Positions 42,295 to 50,556 of a stretch of 64,000 nt of DNA are shown one piece after another. The stretch is from JAEDHM01 sp964368645 (GTDB lineage Bacteria > Bacillota > Clostridia > Christensenellales > CAG-1252). Within the stretch, counting starts at the first letter, position 1; the number at the start of each line of letters is the position of its first letter. The translations under genes and the position numbers were made by a program. Location of the stretch: NCBI GenBank assembly GCA_964368645.1, contig CAYJBY010000002.1, forward strand, positions 1 through 64,000, in the 5' to 3' direction. The notes below the pieces were generated by a model. The model was given only the letters and a program-made list of their open reading frames with translations. It was not told where the DNA came from and ran no database searches.

Positions 42295-42885
42295 TTAACA
42301 AACCAAAGCTATAAAACCGCAAATTATCACTAATAAAGTAACCTCAACGCACAAAACGAAACACAGATATTTGATACCGCCCCAAAAAGTGGTTTTGTTC
42401 CGTAACGGATTGAGGTAAGACCACCCCAGCGGACATTTCGATCTAGTCAGCTCGGCATATGCGACTAAGAAGATAAACAAAGCAACGTAAATAGGAAGCC
42501 ATAAAAGAATCAAGCTGAATATTCCCGAAACCACATTTGCCACTGTATTGAGGATAATCAACCGTCCGAAATAATATCCAATAAAGGCAAAGACCACCAT
42601 CGGTAGCACTCTTGTGTATTTATTGCCTGTGGAAACGTATATCAATCCGAAGCAGAACACACTTAGCACCGCCACTCCCGAAAAAGTGCCCAAAACAGAA
42701 TATCCGCCCTTGAAAATCGCGGTAAAAACAGGTGTATACTCCGCCTCGGTGCCAACCGTCAGAACTATCCCAAGCGCAATTCCCAAAACCGCCAAAAGGG
42801 CGGCGGTCAACGCCGATTTTTTGTTTTGCTTGAATAACACCAAAACGTCGTTTACCAAAAAATACCAACGAGTGCGCAGCTTCAT
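42295..42885 (-). CDS. Five-helix membrane protein, possible SpoIIM-like
   Basis: 196 residues with a short basic N-terminus (LRTRWYF..FKQNKKS) and five or six hydrophobic segments at about 22-43, 52-85, 91-112, 115-143 and 167-195. I cannot prove the family from sequence. In Bacillus and many Clostridia spoIIM lies just upstream of xerD-deoB-dacF, and size, topology and position here (between spoIVB and deoB) fit a diverged SpoIIM, part of the engulfment machinery. Other small membrane proteins remain possible. Confidence 0.5.
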   Translation of the reverse strand: MKLRTRWYFLVNDVLVLFKQNKKSALTAALLAVLGIALGIVLTVGTEAEYTPVFTAIFKGGYSVLGTFSGVAVLSVFCFGLIYVSTGNKYTRVLPMVVFAFIGYYFGRLIILNTVANVVSGIFSLILLWLPIYVALFIFLVAYAELTRSKCPLGWSYLNPLRNKTTFWGGIKYLCFVLCVEVTLLVIICGFIALVC

Positions 42886-42928
42886 ATAGAATACTACGCA
42901 CTCAAGTACCGAATTATGACGTAATTTG

Positions 42929-44080
42929 TCAGTTCGCTAGCATAAAATCGATATACAACCCGTAACCCCTAGTGGGATCGTTAATAAACACGTGAGTTAC
43001 CGCTCCTGCCAGCTTGTTATTCTGAACGATTGGACTGCCGCTCATACCCTGAACGATTCCGCCTGTTGCTTTCAGTAATCTTTCGTCCGTTACCTTGATT
43101 ACCATTCCCTTTTCAGCTTGTTGCGGCTGAGATGAGGCTTTTACGATTTCTATATCGTAATAATCTGGTTCATTTCCGTCGATGGTCGTTACGATTTGAG
43201 CCTTGCCGATTTTGACCTCCGTCCTTGGCATTACCTTGATTTCCGCGCCTGTTTTCAACTCTTTCTCGGCTTTTCCGTAAAGCCCGTAACTGTTAATTCT
43301 GTCTATCTCGCCCAAAGGGTTCTGCATATCTATAAAAATCCCGTTTAACGAGCCTGCCCTGCCTGCACGCCCTTTCGTTATGTCAGTAACGCTCAACTCA
43401 TACACCTTTCCGTCAAGTACCTGCGTCGGTTTTCCCGTATCCGAATCGTTTATCGTATGACCTAACGCTCCGAATCTGCCGTTGTCAACCCGAACGTAGG
43501 TCAAAGTTCCTATGCCGTCAACACCGTCCTTTACGTATAGACCGAGCTTTCTTTCGCCGCTTAGAACGTCCTTCTCGGGTTTAGCGATAAGCGTCATTTC
43601 CTTATCGTTACGCATAACCGTTAGTCTAACCGTGACTTTATCCTCCGCTTTCAACGCTTTTGGAATATCGGCACGGCTGTTAATATCGGTTTCGTCAATT
43701 TTCAATAAAACGTCACCGGGGGCGATTCCGCTTTCAGCCATCGGCTTACGCTCTCCGTTTTCGGTTATCACGGACGTTGTGCCAACCACTACTACGCCCC
43801 TACCGAGAAGAGATACGCCCAGAGGCCGTCCGCCTAAATATACCTTTCCGTCAAAATTCTCGGTTCGCACCGAGTTAAGCGGCAAAATGTTTAGCAGTCT
43901 ATAGGTTGTGACTCCGTTTTCATAATCGGACGTTATCGGGAAAAAAGCCTTGTCCGTCCTATCCTCGGTAATCATAAAAACGTCTGAGCTCTGGAACGCG
44001 TTGACCGTATTTAAGGATACGGCAGAGGTTACGCACAGAACGCAGAACAAAAATATAATCAGTTTATAAAAAAATCTCAC
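42929..44080 (-). CDS. spoIVB: SpoIVB serine peptidase (S55)
   Basis: A forespore-secreted protease that triggers pro-sigma-K processing. A signal/anchor helix (1-28) precedes a PDZ domain (~95-175, with MAESGIAPGDVLLKIDETDI). The catalytic domain has GALGHTIND (His) and the GMSGSPIVQNNKLAGAV loop with the catalytic Ser. 383 residues. It begins at GTG after AGAGGTAAGG. It lies next to recN, as in Bacillus (recN-spoIVB), and indicates a sporulating organism. Confidence 0.95.
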   Translation of the reverse strand: MRFFYKLIIFLFCVLCVTSAVSLNTVNAFQSSDVFMITEDRTDKAFFPITSDYENGVTTYRLLNILPLNSVRTENFDGKVYLGGRPLGVSLLGRGVVVVGTTSVITENGERKPMAESGIAPGDVLLKIDETDINSRADIPKALKAEDKVTVRLTVMRNDKEMTLIAKPEKDVLSGERKLGLYVKDGVDGIGTLTYVRVDNGRFGALGHTINDSDTGKPTQVLDGKVYELSVTDITKGRAGRAGSLNGIFIDMQNPLGEIDRINSYGLYGKAEKELKTGAEIKVMPRTEVKIGKAQIVTTIDGNEPDYYDIEIVKASSQPQQAEKGMVIKVTDERLLKATGGIVQGMSGSPIVQNNKLAGAVTHVFINDPTRGYGLYIDFMLAN

Positions 44081-44161
44081 AATACCTTACCTCTTTGATA
44101 TTGTGAGAAATCAAGTAAAAAATATCCTGAAAAAGGTTGCAATTAAAAGATTAATTAAGCG

Positions 44162-45862
44162 CTACTTCGTTTTAGCCTTATACTCTGCGGCTGAAGCCAA
44201 AAGCTCCTCCGCGTGCTTAATTCCGATTTCACTGCCCTCGAAACCGCCTGTTAAGCGAACTAACTCGTTCTTCCGCGCGGTAAGATCCAATAAAGTAACG
44301 CGCGTGAGAGTCTTGTCGCCCACTACGGATTTGGAAATAAGATACTGTCTGTCGGCGTAGCTTGCCAGTTGAGGTAGGTGCGTAACCGCAATAACCTGTC
44401 TGTCGGAGGAAATATTATACATTTTCTGCGCCACGACAAAAGCCACGTTACCGCTTATACCCGTATCAATCTCATCGAAAACCATAGTATCGATACCGTC
44501 TAAACCTGAAGTTATGTTCTTTAGAGCGAGCATAAAACGGCTCATTTCGCCGCCTGACGCAATTTTCCACAGAGGGCGCAAAGGCTCTCCCTTGTTAGGA
44601 GAAATATTGAAACACACGTCGTCTATTCCCAACGCGCTGACAGTGCTTTCAAAATCTACGATTTCCGGTATAGGCGAAAAACCGACCTCGAAAGACGTGT
44701 TTTTCATAGCCAAAGCCGATAGTTCCGCAAGAATACCCGTTTCAAATGTCTTAGCTACCGTCCTACGGGCTTTGCTTAACCGCACGGACGCATTATAAAG
44801 GTCGATAACAAGCCGTTCCAGCTTATTCTTAAGCTTGCTTATCTCCTCATCGGCTCCGCTCAGCTCATCATATTCTTTTTTCGCAAGTTCTAACCGCTCC
44901 AGCACCTCTTTGATTGTCGCACCGTATTTGCGCTTCAAAGTTTTAATCGTATCAACTCTGCGCTCGATCTTTTCGGCGGTATGCTCATCGTAATCAAAGC
45001 CCTCGCCGTAGCTGTAAAGCGTATCTGCAATATCCTTAAGCTCTATTTTCGCGCTTTCCGCTCTGTCGTGAAGCTCGGAAAGAGCAGAATCGAAATTCTT
45101 GACGGAATTAAGCTCGGAAATAGCGTCGTTAAGCAAGGACAATACGGATATATCCTCGCCGTCCAAGGCATTATAGGAGTTTTTTACGCCTGTTAATATC
45201 TTCTCGCCGTTACGAAAGCGTTCTCTGTTTTTGAGTAGCTCTTCTTCCTCTCCATCGACAAGCCTAGCCTTTTCGATTTCCTTAATCTGATACTCAAGCG
45301 CGTCAATTCTGCGCGCTCTTTCACCATCGTCGCCGAAGGAAGCCAAACGCTTTTTCACGTCCTTGTATCGGGAGTAAATATCGCTGACGGCACTGGAAAG
45401 CACACGAATATTCTCTCCGCCGAAATTGTCAAGCAGGGTTAAATGCGTTGCGGTCTGCATAAGCGAGTGGTGCTCGTGCTGCCCTAGTATATCCACCATA
45501 TAACAAGTCAGCTTTTTGAGCATTGCCAGCGTCACAGCCTGTCCGTTGACTCTTATGTCGTTACGGCTTTCCGTCATAGTTCTTGTGATTATCACGGTGG
45601 TATCAGGCTCGATACCCAGCTCTTCCATTACCTCGCCGATAATCGGATTGTCACAGGTAAAAACCGCCTCTACCGATGCCTTGCTCTCCCCGTATCTGAT
45701 TAAGGACTTGTCCGCTTTCGAGCCTAAAACAAAACTAAGCGAATCGATGATTATCGATTTACCTGCACCCGTCTCGCCCGACAGAATGTTAAGTCCCTTG
45801 CCAAGCTCCAGCTTGCACTCGTCGATTAACGCAATGTTCTTGATATGCAGTGATTGCAACAT
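44162..45862 (-). CDS. recN: DNA repair protein RecN
   Basis: A 566-residue SMC-like ATPase in double-strand break repair. Walker A is LNILSGETGAGKSIIIDSLSFVLG, followed by QHEHHSLM and long coiled coils (~160-350). The ABC signature IASGGEMSRFMLALK and Walker B DTMVFDEIDTGISG are C-terminal. The argR-recN-spoIVB order is conserved in Firmicutes. Overlapping plus-strand frames are shadows. Confidence 0.96.
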   Translation of the reverse strand: MLQSLHIKNIALIDECKLELGKGLNILSGETGAGKSIIIDSLSFVLGSKADKSLIRYGESKASVEAVFTCDNPIIGEVMEELGIEPDTTVIITRTMTESRNDIRVNGQAVTLAMLKKLTCYMVDILGQHEHHSLMQTATHLTLLDNFGGENIRVLSSAVSDIYSRYKDVKKRLASFGDDGERARRIDALEYQIKEIEKARLVDGEEEELLKNRERFRNGEKILTGVKNSYNALDGEDISVLSLLNDAISELNSVKNFDSALSELHDRAESAKIELKDIADTLYSYGEGFDYDEHTAEKIERRVDTIKTLKRKYGATIKEVLERLELAKKEYDELSGADEEISKLKNKLERLVIDLYNASVRLSKARRTVAKTFETGILAELSALAMKNTSFEVGFSPIPEIVDFESTVSALGIDDVCFNISPNKGEPLRPLWKIASGGEMSRFMLALKNITSGLDGIDTMVFDEIDTGISGNVAFVVAQKMYNISSDRQVIAVTHLPQLASYADRQYLISKSVVGDKTLTRVTLLDLTARKNELVRLTGGFEGSEIGIKHAEELLASAAEYKAKTK

Positions 45863-45866
45863 CTTA

Positions 45867-46313
45867 TTACATCAGCTCCTTAAGTCTTTCGCACACTTTC
45901 GTGGCATTATCCGCGTTATCAACCACTATGAGTATCGTGTCGTCGCCTGCAACCGTGCCCAAAATCTCCGAAATACTCAAAGTATCCAGCAAAGCGGCGG
46001 CGGAATTGGCACTGCCCGTTAGGGTGCGCACAACCACCAGATTAAGAGAATACTTGACGGAAACGACTGAATCCTTGAAAAGGCTGAATCGTTTACTCGT
46101 AACCTTATCCTCACTGCTGTCAGCTACTATATAACGGTAGCCGCGGTCGGTGGAAATCTTGATGAGTCCCAAATCCTTGATATCACGGCTGACGGTAGCC
46201 TGCGTAGCGTTAAAACCTGCTTGGCGAAGCAAAATCGCAAGCTCTTCCTGTTTGTAAACGTCAATTTCCTTGATTATTTCAAGCAGTTTAATTTGTCTGG
46301 CGGAACGCGCCAT
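45867..46313 (-). CDS. argR: Arginine repressor
   Basis: 148 residues. The N-terminal winged helix holds IKLLEIIKEIDVYKQEELAILLRQAGFNATQATVSRDIKDLGLIK, the DNA-reading motif. The C-terminal oligomerisation and arginine-binding domain ends GTVAGDDTILIVVDNADNATKVCERL. GGAGG precedes the ATG. Located between nadK and recN, as AhrC is in Bacillus. Confidence 0.95.
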   Translation of the reverse strand: MARSARQIKLLEIIKEIDVYKQEELAILLRQAGFNATQATVSRDIKDLGLIKISTDRGYRYIVADSSEDKVTSKRFSLFKDSVVSVKYSLNLVVVRTLTGSANSAAALLDTLSISEILGTVAGDDTILIVVDNADNATKVCERLKELM

Positions 46314-46323
46314 ATAGTCCTCC

Positions 46324-47133
46324 TTATTTGTCCGATACGGACCACATTGATAATTTTTGAGTCAATCGAGAGTAAAAACTCTCACCGCCTAATCTTACGA
46401 ACAACGCCTTATGCTTACCGTTCCTGATACCGACCACGCGTTCGGCGTTAAACGCCGCCACCTTACGTCCGTCCATAGCGATAATCCCCTCTCCGTAAAC
46501 TGAAGCGGTCACGTTAATCTGCTTGTCAGAATGAACAAGCACCGACCTGCTGTTAAGGGTATGAGGACAAACCGGAGTGATGAGTATAGCGTCGATACCG
46601 GGAGTAACCACAGGGCCGCCTGCCGATAGAGAATATGCGGTAGAGCCCGTGGGAGTCGCAACGATTACGCCGTCGCCCTTAAAACTCTGAATAACGTCAG
46701 TGCCGTCGTCAACCTTGACGGAAACCACGTTGAGGTTATCTCCTCTGGTTAGAGTTACGTCGTTAAGAGCTACGTATTCCACACCGTCTAAGGACACGTC
46801 CAGAGTATTGCGGCTTTCCACGGTGTAGTCACCTGCCGACAGTTTGTCGAAAACCACCTTAGGCGAAACCGTACCGTCAACCTCGCATAAAAAACCTACG
46901 TGACCGGAATTGATGCCAAAAAGAGGCACGCCTGCGGGAACAGAAGAGGTAATTGCCTGTAAAACAGAGCCGTCACCACCGAACACAAGCACAAAATCCG
47001 TACCTTCCTCAAGTACCTGATTACGTTGGAAGAAATAAACCTCCGCGCCGCTTTGCAAAAAGTAGTCACGGTAGTTGACCGACAACTCTAAACTATGCGG
47101 TTTTTCCTTATTGACAAAAACAGCTATTTTCAT
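46324..47133 (-). CDS. nadK: NAD+ kinase
   Basis: Makes NADP+ from NAD+. The nucleotide-binding motif FVLVFGGDGSVLQAI and GINSGHVGFLCEV are present, then ALNDVTLTRGD and the family block GDGVIVATPTGSTAYSLSAGGPVV. 269 residues from the ATG at 47133; an in-frame upstream ATG at 47190 lies before the promoter and is unlikely. The -10 box ends 6 nt before this ATG and there is no ribosome-binding site. Confidence 0.95.
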   Translation of the reverse strand: MKIAVFVNKEKPHSLELSVNYRDYFLQSGAEVYFFQRNQVLEEGTDFVLVFGGDGSVLQAITSSVPAGVPLFGINSGHVGFLCEVDGTVSPKVVFDKLSAGDYTVESRNTLDVSLDGVEYVALNDVTLTRGDNLNVVSVKVDDGTDVIQSFKGDGVIVATPTGSTAYSLSAGGPVVTPGIDAILITPVCPHTLNSRSVLVHSDKQINVTASVYGEGIIAMDGRKVAAFNAERVVGIRNGKHKALFVRLGGESFYSRLTQKLSMWSVSDK

Positions 47134-47139
47134 AATTTC

Positions 47140-47168
47140 ATTATATAACAGCTTATTAATAAGTTCAA
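47140..47168 (-). promoter_or_regulatory. nadK promoter, predicted leaderless
   Basis: Minus-strand TTGAAC (47163-47168), 17-bp spacer, perfect TATAAT (47140-47145), then six bases GAAATT and the ATG at 47133. This separates nadK-argR-recN from tlyA upstream. Confidence 0.72.
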
Positions 47169-47279
47169 GTGTTTTGCATAAATAATGCATAAAAATCCTT
47201 TATAAGGAAAAATTTATGAATAATATTCCGAAAAAGCTCTTAGTTTGCTACGGACGAAACCGAAAAAATAATGCGAAAA

Positions 47280-47993
47280 CTATTTATGCAGGCACATTAA
47301 GTATTCTATGTTTTTGTTATCGAAAAGTCTGGGAATCTCGGTAATACCGTCCAAAACAAAGCCAACCGTTTTGAAGCTTTCCGCCACAGATTCCAGTGCT
47401 TTTTCCCTTACTCTGGGATTGACCACCATACCGCTTTTGCCGAGATTTTTCGCGCCCACCTCAAACTGGGGCTTAACCAAAACCACGGCTCTGCCGTTTT
47501 CGCTCAAAATCTTGTATATAGTGTTGGCAAGCAAGGTAACGGAGATAAAGCTCACGTCGCACACAGCAAAATCAGGCGTGACGGCAAAGTCCGAGGGTAC
47601 TAAGCTCCGTGCGTTGGTATTGTCCATTACGATTATCCTGCTGTCGTTTTTTAGCTCCTCGCTGAAGGCGCACTCCCCCACATCTACGGCATAAACCTTT
47701 TTCGCACCCTCTGCAAGAAGACAAGAGGTAAAGCCGCCGTTAGATGCTCCTATATCTACGCAAACGGAGAAATCCTTAAGTCCAAAGTAATCCAAAGCGT
47801 GTTTCAGCTTTAAGCCGGCGAGCGAGGCGTACCCAATCACGTCCTTAACTATTACGTCGTCCTGCTCCGTTACGTCCGCGGACGGTTTTTTTACGCAAAC
47901 GCCGTTTACGAAAACGCCGCCCAACTTGATAATATTGGCGGCTCGCGTTCTGCTCATAGCTCGTTTTTCGGTGAGAAATAAATCCAGTCGCAT
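47280..47993 (-). CDS. tlyA: TlyA-family rRNA methyltransferase
   Basis: 237 residues. The N-terminal S4 domain RLDLFLTEKRAMSRTRAANIIKLGGVFVNGVCVKKPSADV is followed by a Rossmann methyltransferase: DIGASNGGFTSCLLAEGAKKVYAVDVG and FAVCDVSFISVTLL, then LVKPQFE. TlyA methylates 16S/23S rRNA in mycobacteria; the Firmicutes YqxC subgroup is less studied. The start overlaps the oapA stop (TAATG). About 147 bp without features separate it from the nadK promoter. Confidence 0.92.
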   Translation of the reverse strand: MRLDLFLTEKRAMSRTRAANIIKLGGVFVNGVCVKKPSADVTEQDDVIVKDVIGYASLAGLKLKHALDYFGLKDFSVCVDIGASNGGFTSCLLAEGAKKVYAVDVGECAFSEELKNDSRIIVMDNTNARSLVPSDFAVTPDFAVCDVSFISVTLLANTIYKILSENGRAVVLVKPQFEVGAKNLGKSGMVVNPRVREKALESVAESFKTVGFVLDGITEIPRLFDNKNIEYLMCLHK

Positions 47994-48670
47994 TATTTCT
48001 TTTCCTTTTTAATCAGCGCAATAAGCTTGCCCAAAAACAGGACGAACTTGACGTTGTTTTTGATAGCAACGGTTTTCATTGCCGCTTTTCCGCCTATTGT
48101 CAGGGCGGCAATTATCGCCGCCGCAATAATGCTAACCCACATTTCACCGCCCGTTTTTGCGGCTATCATTATCGCGATAGACGCGCCGCAAGCACCGCTT
48201 ACAATACCGCAAACGTCACCGATTACGTCGTTAAAAATACTGGAATATCGGTCGGAATTTTTGATGATGGCAATAGCGTGACGACTGCCTTTGACTTTTT
48301 TCGACGCCATTGCCGCAAAGGGCGCGGTGTCCGAAGAGGTTATGGCAACGCCCATTGCGTCGCATATAATGCTTAAGGCTATTAATATTACAAGTAAAAC
48401 TATCGAAACAATAAGCCCCGCTTTCGTTACGACCAGCTCGGTTCCCAGTGAAAAACAAAAGGATAACGCCAAAGAGGTTATCGTAATAATGATTATCCAT
48501 CTTACCGCCGCGTGAACGCGCTCGTCGTGATGGTTGCGCTTTTTCGTCTTTTTGCCGTCCGCGTCCTCCGCTTTCTGCGAGGTCTTGACAACGGAACTGC
48601 CGTTGTCGGCGGAATCTGCTTGCGCCGAAGAGTTTACGCTATTAAATTCGTTATGATTATCGGTTTTCAT
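47993..48670 (-). CDS. oapA: OapA-like OLE RNA-associated membrane protein
   Basis: 225 residues. A hydrophilic N-terminus (1-48, Ser/Asp/Lys-rich with KKTKKRNHHDERVHAA) is followed by four hydrophobic segments at about 55-75, 80-105, 155-172 and 178-195. A DUF21/CNNM-like stretch (AMGVAITSSDTAPFAAMASKKVKGSRHAIAIIKNSDRYSSIFNDVIGDVCG) precedes the third. OapA binds OLE RNA at the membrane in Alkalihalobacillus and is linked to magnesium, ethanol and cold stress. Identification rests on the RNA gene directly upstream, the ispA-tlyA setting and topology. No ribosome-binding site is visible at the ATG, and the OLE terminator lies 14 bp upstream of it. Confidence 0.8.
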   Translation of the reverse strand: MKTDNHNEFNSVNSSAQADSADNGSSVVKTSQKAEDADGKKTKKRNHHDERVHAAVRWIIIITITSLALSFCFSLGTELVVTKAGLIVSIVLLVILIALSIICDAMGVAITSSDTAPFAAMASKKVKGSRHAIAIIKNSDRYSSIFNDVIGDVCGIVSGACGASIAIMIAAKTGGEMWVSIIAAAIIAALTIGGKAAMKTVAIKNNVKFVLFLGKLIALIKKEKK

Positions 48671-48683
48671 ATCTTAATTAAAA

Positions 48684-48702
48684 AATCCCCTAAAAGGGGA
48701 AT
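48684..48702 (-). terminator. Intrinsic terminator of OLE RNA
   Basis: Stem AATTCCCC / GGGGATT with a TTTTA loop, followed on the minus strand by six T, ending 14 bp before the oapA start codon. Expression of oapA must come from readthrough or from a promoter overlapping this site. Confidence 0.85.
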
Positions 48703-49273
48703 TAGTGGTAGCGGAACGGGTAAACATTGCACCTTGAGGTTCGGTATGTTTTCCATACGTCCGACTTACCGTCGCCGAATAAGCGGTTTCCCTTTAACAG
48801 ACGCAGCGGCAGGTTACCCTGTCCGCAACCGAATCACCGTTATTTGTACACCACAATCCCCGTCCCGCATCAGCCTAGAAGTTTTCCTTGACCTACTACG
48901 ATACAATTAGCCTCTTTTGCAATAATGGTTTCATAGGCTATCGCTCCTCTACAATCCGCCGACTGTAAAAAACGTGTTCCCAATCCGCCACTACCACTCA
49001 AGGCAGGCTACTCTGCACACAGCTACGAACACCGCAATACAGGTTTAATCCCGTTCAGTAAACGATTTTACGTCCACCGCGACGGGTCTCCACGGTAAGT
49101 GGGTCGGTTATCGCATGCCATTGCGAGCCGCCCGCAAACCTTAACTCCCAGCATCAACCCGAATTTGGGCAAAACGAGCCAACACAAGAAACTTCATCGA
49201 TGTGCCCTTCAGCGGAAATTTATCCCCGCCCTCTTTGCACCGTAGTCTGACTAGAGATACTGCGCCACTAATT
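48684..49273 (-). ncRNA. ole: OLE RNA (ornate, large, extremophilic RNA)
   Basis: A ~590-nt non-coding region transcribed toward oapA, with its own TATAAT promoter and an intrinsic terminator. It lies between ispA and an OapA-like gene followed by tlyA, the conserved OLE genomic setting (asp23-nusB-xseA-xseB-ispA-OLE-oapA). Length matches the ~600-nt class. No frame is convincingly coding. I could not check the OLE consensus fold base by base, so the class assignment rests on position, length, promoter/terminator structure and the OapA partner. Confidence 0.85.
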
Positions 49274-49279
49274 CGATTA

Positions 49280-49307
49280 ATTATAACATATACGCAAAAA
49301 AAGTCAA
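49280..49307 (-). promoter_or_regulatory. OLE RNA promoter
   Basis: Minus-strand TTGACT (49302-49307), 16-bp spacer, perfect TATAAT (49280-49285); the start point falls near 49273. It lies ~150 bp after the ispA stop; the intervening sequence holds nothing else I can identify. Confidence 0.82.
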
Positions 49308-49459
49308 GCGATTATAAGGCAGACGTTACGCCGACACCTTTAATCGCAATCGTTTTCAGTCGTAATCTCAATGATATTGTCGGTTAAATATACGAAAAAA
49401 TACCGAAACCGATAAACAATTATCAAAAAAGCGTAAAATGCCCGTCCGCGTAACGATTG

Positions 49460-50332
49460 CTATTTTCGTCTGTTCAAAAGTCCGTTGGCAAATCTTTTAA
49501 GTTCCTCGGTGCGTTTCACACCCTCCAAAAAGGTAAACGCCTCCGCAGTCTTATCCGCAATAAGTACTCGCGCCTCATCGCAACCCAAAAGAACGGGTAT
49601 TGTGGGCTTACCGATTTTCGCGTCACTTCCCGTGTTCTTCCCGATTATCGCCGCGTCGCCTTCTATATCGAGCAAATCGTCCTGAATTTGAAAAACGCAA
49701 CCCAAAGCAAGTGCAAAAGAGTTGAGCTTGGATAAGGTAGTTTCGTCCGCGCCCGAACAGCACGCACCGCTTCTGACGGCGGCTGACAGCAATGCTCCCG
49801 TTTTCCCCTCGTACATCTTCAATATTTTATCCTTTTCGGTAAGGGTTTGCGTAACGTCAACGTACTGACCGCCCAGCATACCCTTAATGCCTGCACCACG
49901 GATAACTATTGCCGCCGCTTTGCAAAAAGCCGAGTTTTTTTCCGCGGCCTCTATAAGCACCTCGCTCGCCAAGGTTAATAGCTCGTCACCGATCAAAACC
50001 GCCTCGGCTTCGCCGAAAGCCTTGTGAACGGTAGGCTGTCCGCGTCGTAAATCGTCATCGTCCATACAGGGCAAATCGTCGTGTATCAGAGAATAGGAAT
50101 GAATAAGTTCCACAGCCAACGCAAAAGGAAATGCGTCCTTGTAATCTCCCCCTCCCCCTGCCGCGTCTGCGCCTAATGCCGTAAGAATCGGACGAAGCCT
50201 TTTGCCACCTTTTGTGGCGTAGCGAATCCCTTCGTAGAAGCTTCCGCCGAAAAAAGCCGCTTTTTCCGTAAGCGTTTTATCAAGGTAGATTTCAAAGGCA
50301 TTTACGATTTCCGAATAGTCTGTCGAAAACAT
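49460..50332 (-). CDS. ispA: Polyprenyl (farnesyl) diphosphate synthase
   Basis: Trans-prenyltransferase making FPP from DMAPP/IPP. The first Asp-rich motif is HDDLPCMDDDDLRRG and the second is FQIQDDLLDIEGD. Substrate-binding GGKRLRPIL and the GKPT segment are present. 290 residues. It follows xseB by 2 bp and is the usual gene upstream of OLE RNA. It supplies the substrate for uppS elsewhere in the window. Confidence 0.94.
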   Translation of the reverse strand: MFSTDYSEIVNAFEIYLDKTLTEKAAFFGGSFYEGIRYATKGGKRLRPILTALGADAAGGGGDYKDAFPFALAVELIHSYSLIHDDLPCMDDDDLRRGQPTVHKAFGEAEAVLIGDELLTLASEVLIEAAEKNSAFCKAAAIVIRGAGIKGMLGGQYVDVTQTLTEKDKILKMYEGKTGALLSAAVRSGACCSGADETTLSKLNSFALALGCVFQIQDDLLDIEGDAAIIGKNTGSDAKIGKPTIPVLLGCDEARVLIADKTAEAFTFLEGVKRTEELKRFANGLLNRRK

Positions 50333-50334
50333 AA

Positions 50335-50556
50335 TCAGTCTTCTTTAAGTGGATCAAACTCCTCTGCAAGTACGGTGTCCAGCTCTTTTTTCAGAAGAAC
50401 GACCTTGCCCTTGGTCAGCTGAAGTATCTCCACACATTTTTTAGACAGTTCAATACCCTTATTAAACAGCTCTACGCCCTCGTCAAGCGTGGTTTCAGGC
50501 TGTTCCAACTTCGTTGATACTGCTTCCAATTCTTTAATCAAATCTTCAAAACTCAT
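50335..50556 (-). CDS. xseB: Exodeoxyribonuclease VII small subunit
   Basis: 73 residues, helical: SFEDLIKELEAVSTKLEQPETTLDEGVELFNKGIELSKKCVEIL, the XseB signature. It forms exonuclease VII with XseA, several copies per large subunit. An AGGAG site lies in the end of xseA, and the genes overlap by one base. Confidence 0.95.
   Translation of the reverse strand: MSFEDLIKELEAVSTKLEQPETTLDEGVELFNKGIELSKKCVEILQLTKGKVVLLKKELDTVLAEEFDPLKED

Noticed and set aside
48684..49273. Protein-coding frames inside the OLE RNA region (for example 48512-48910 plus strand)
   Set aside because: No frame has a start site with ribosome binding, and the region has a promoter and terminator on the other strand fitting a structured RNA. 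tmRNA was also considered, but no tRNA-Ala-like ends are present.
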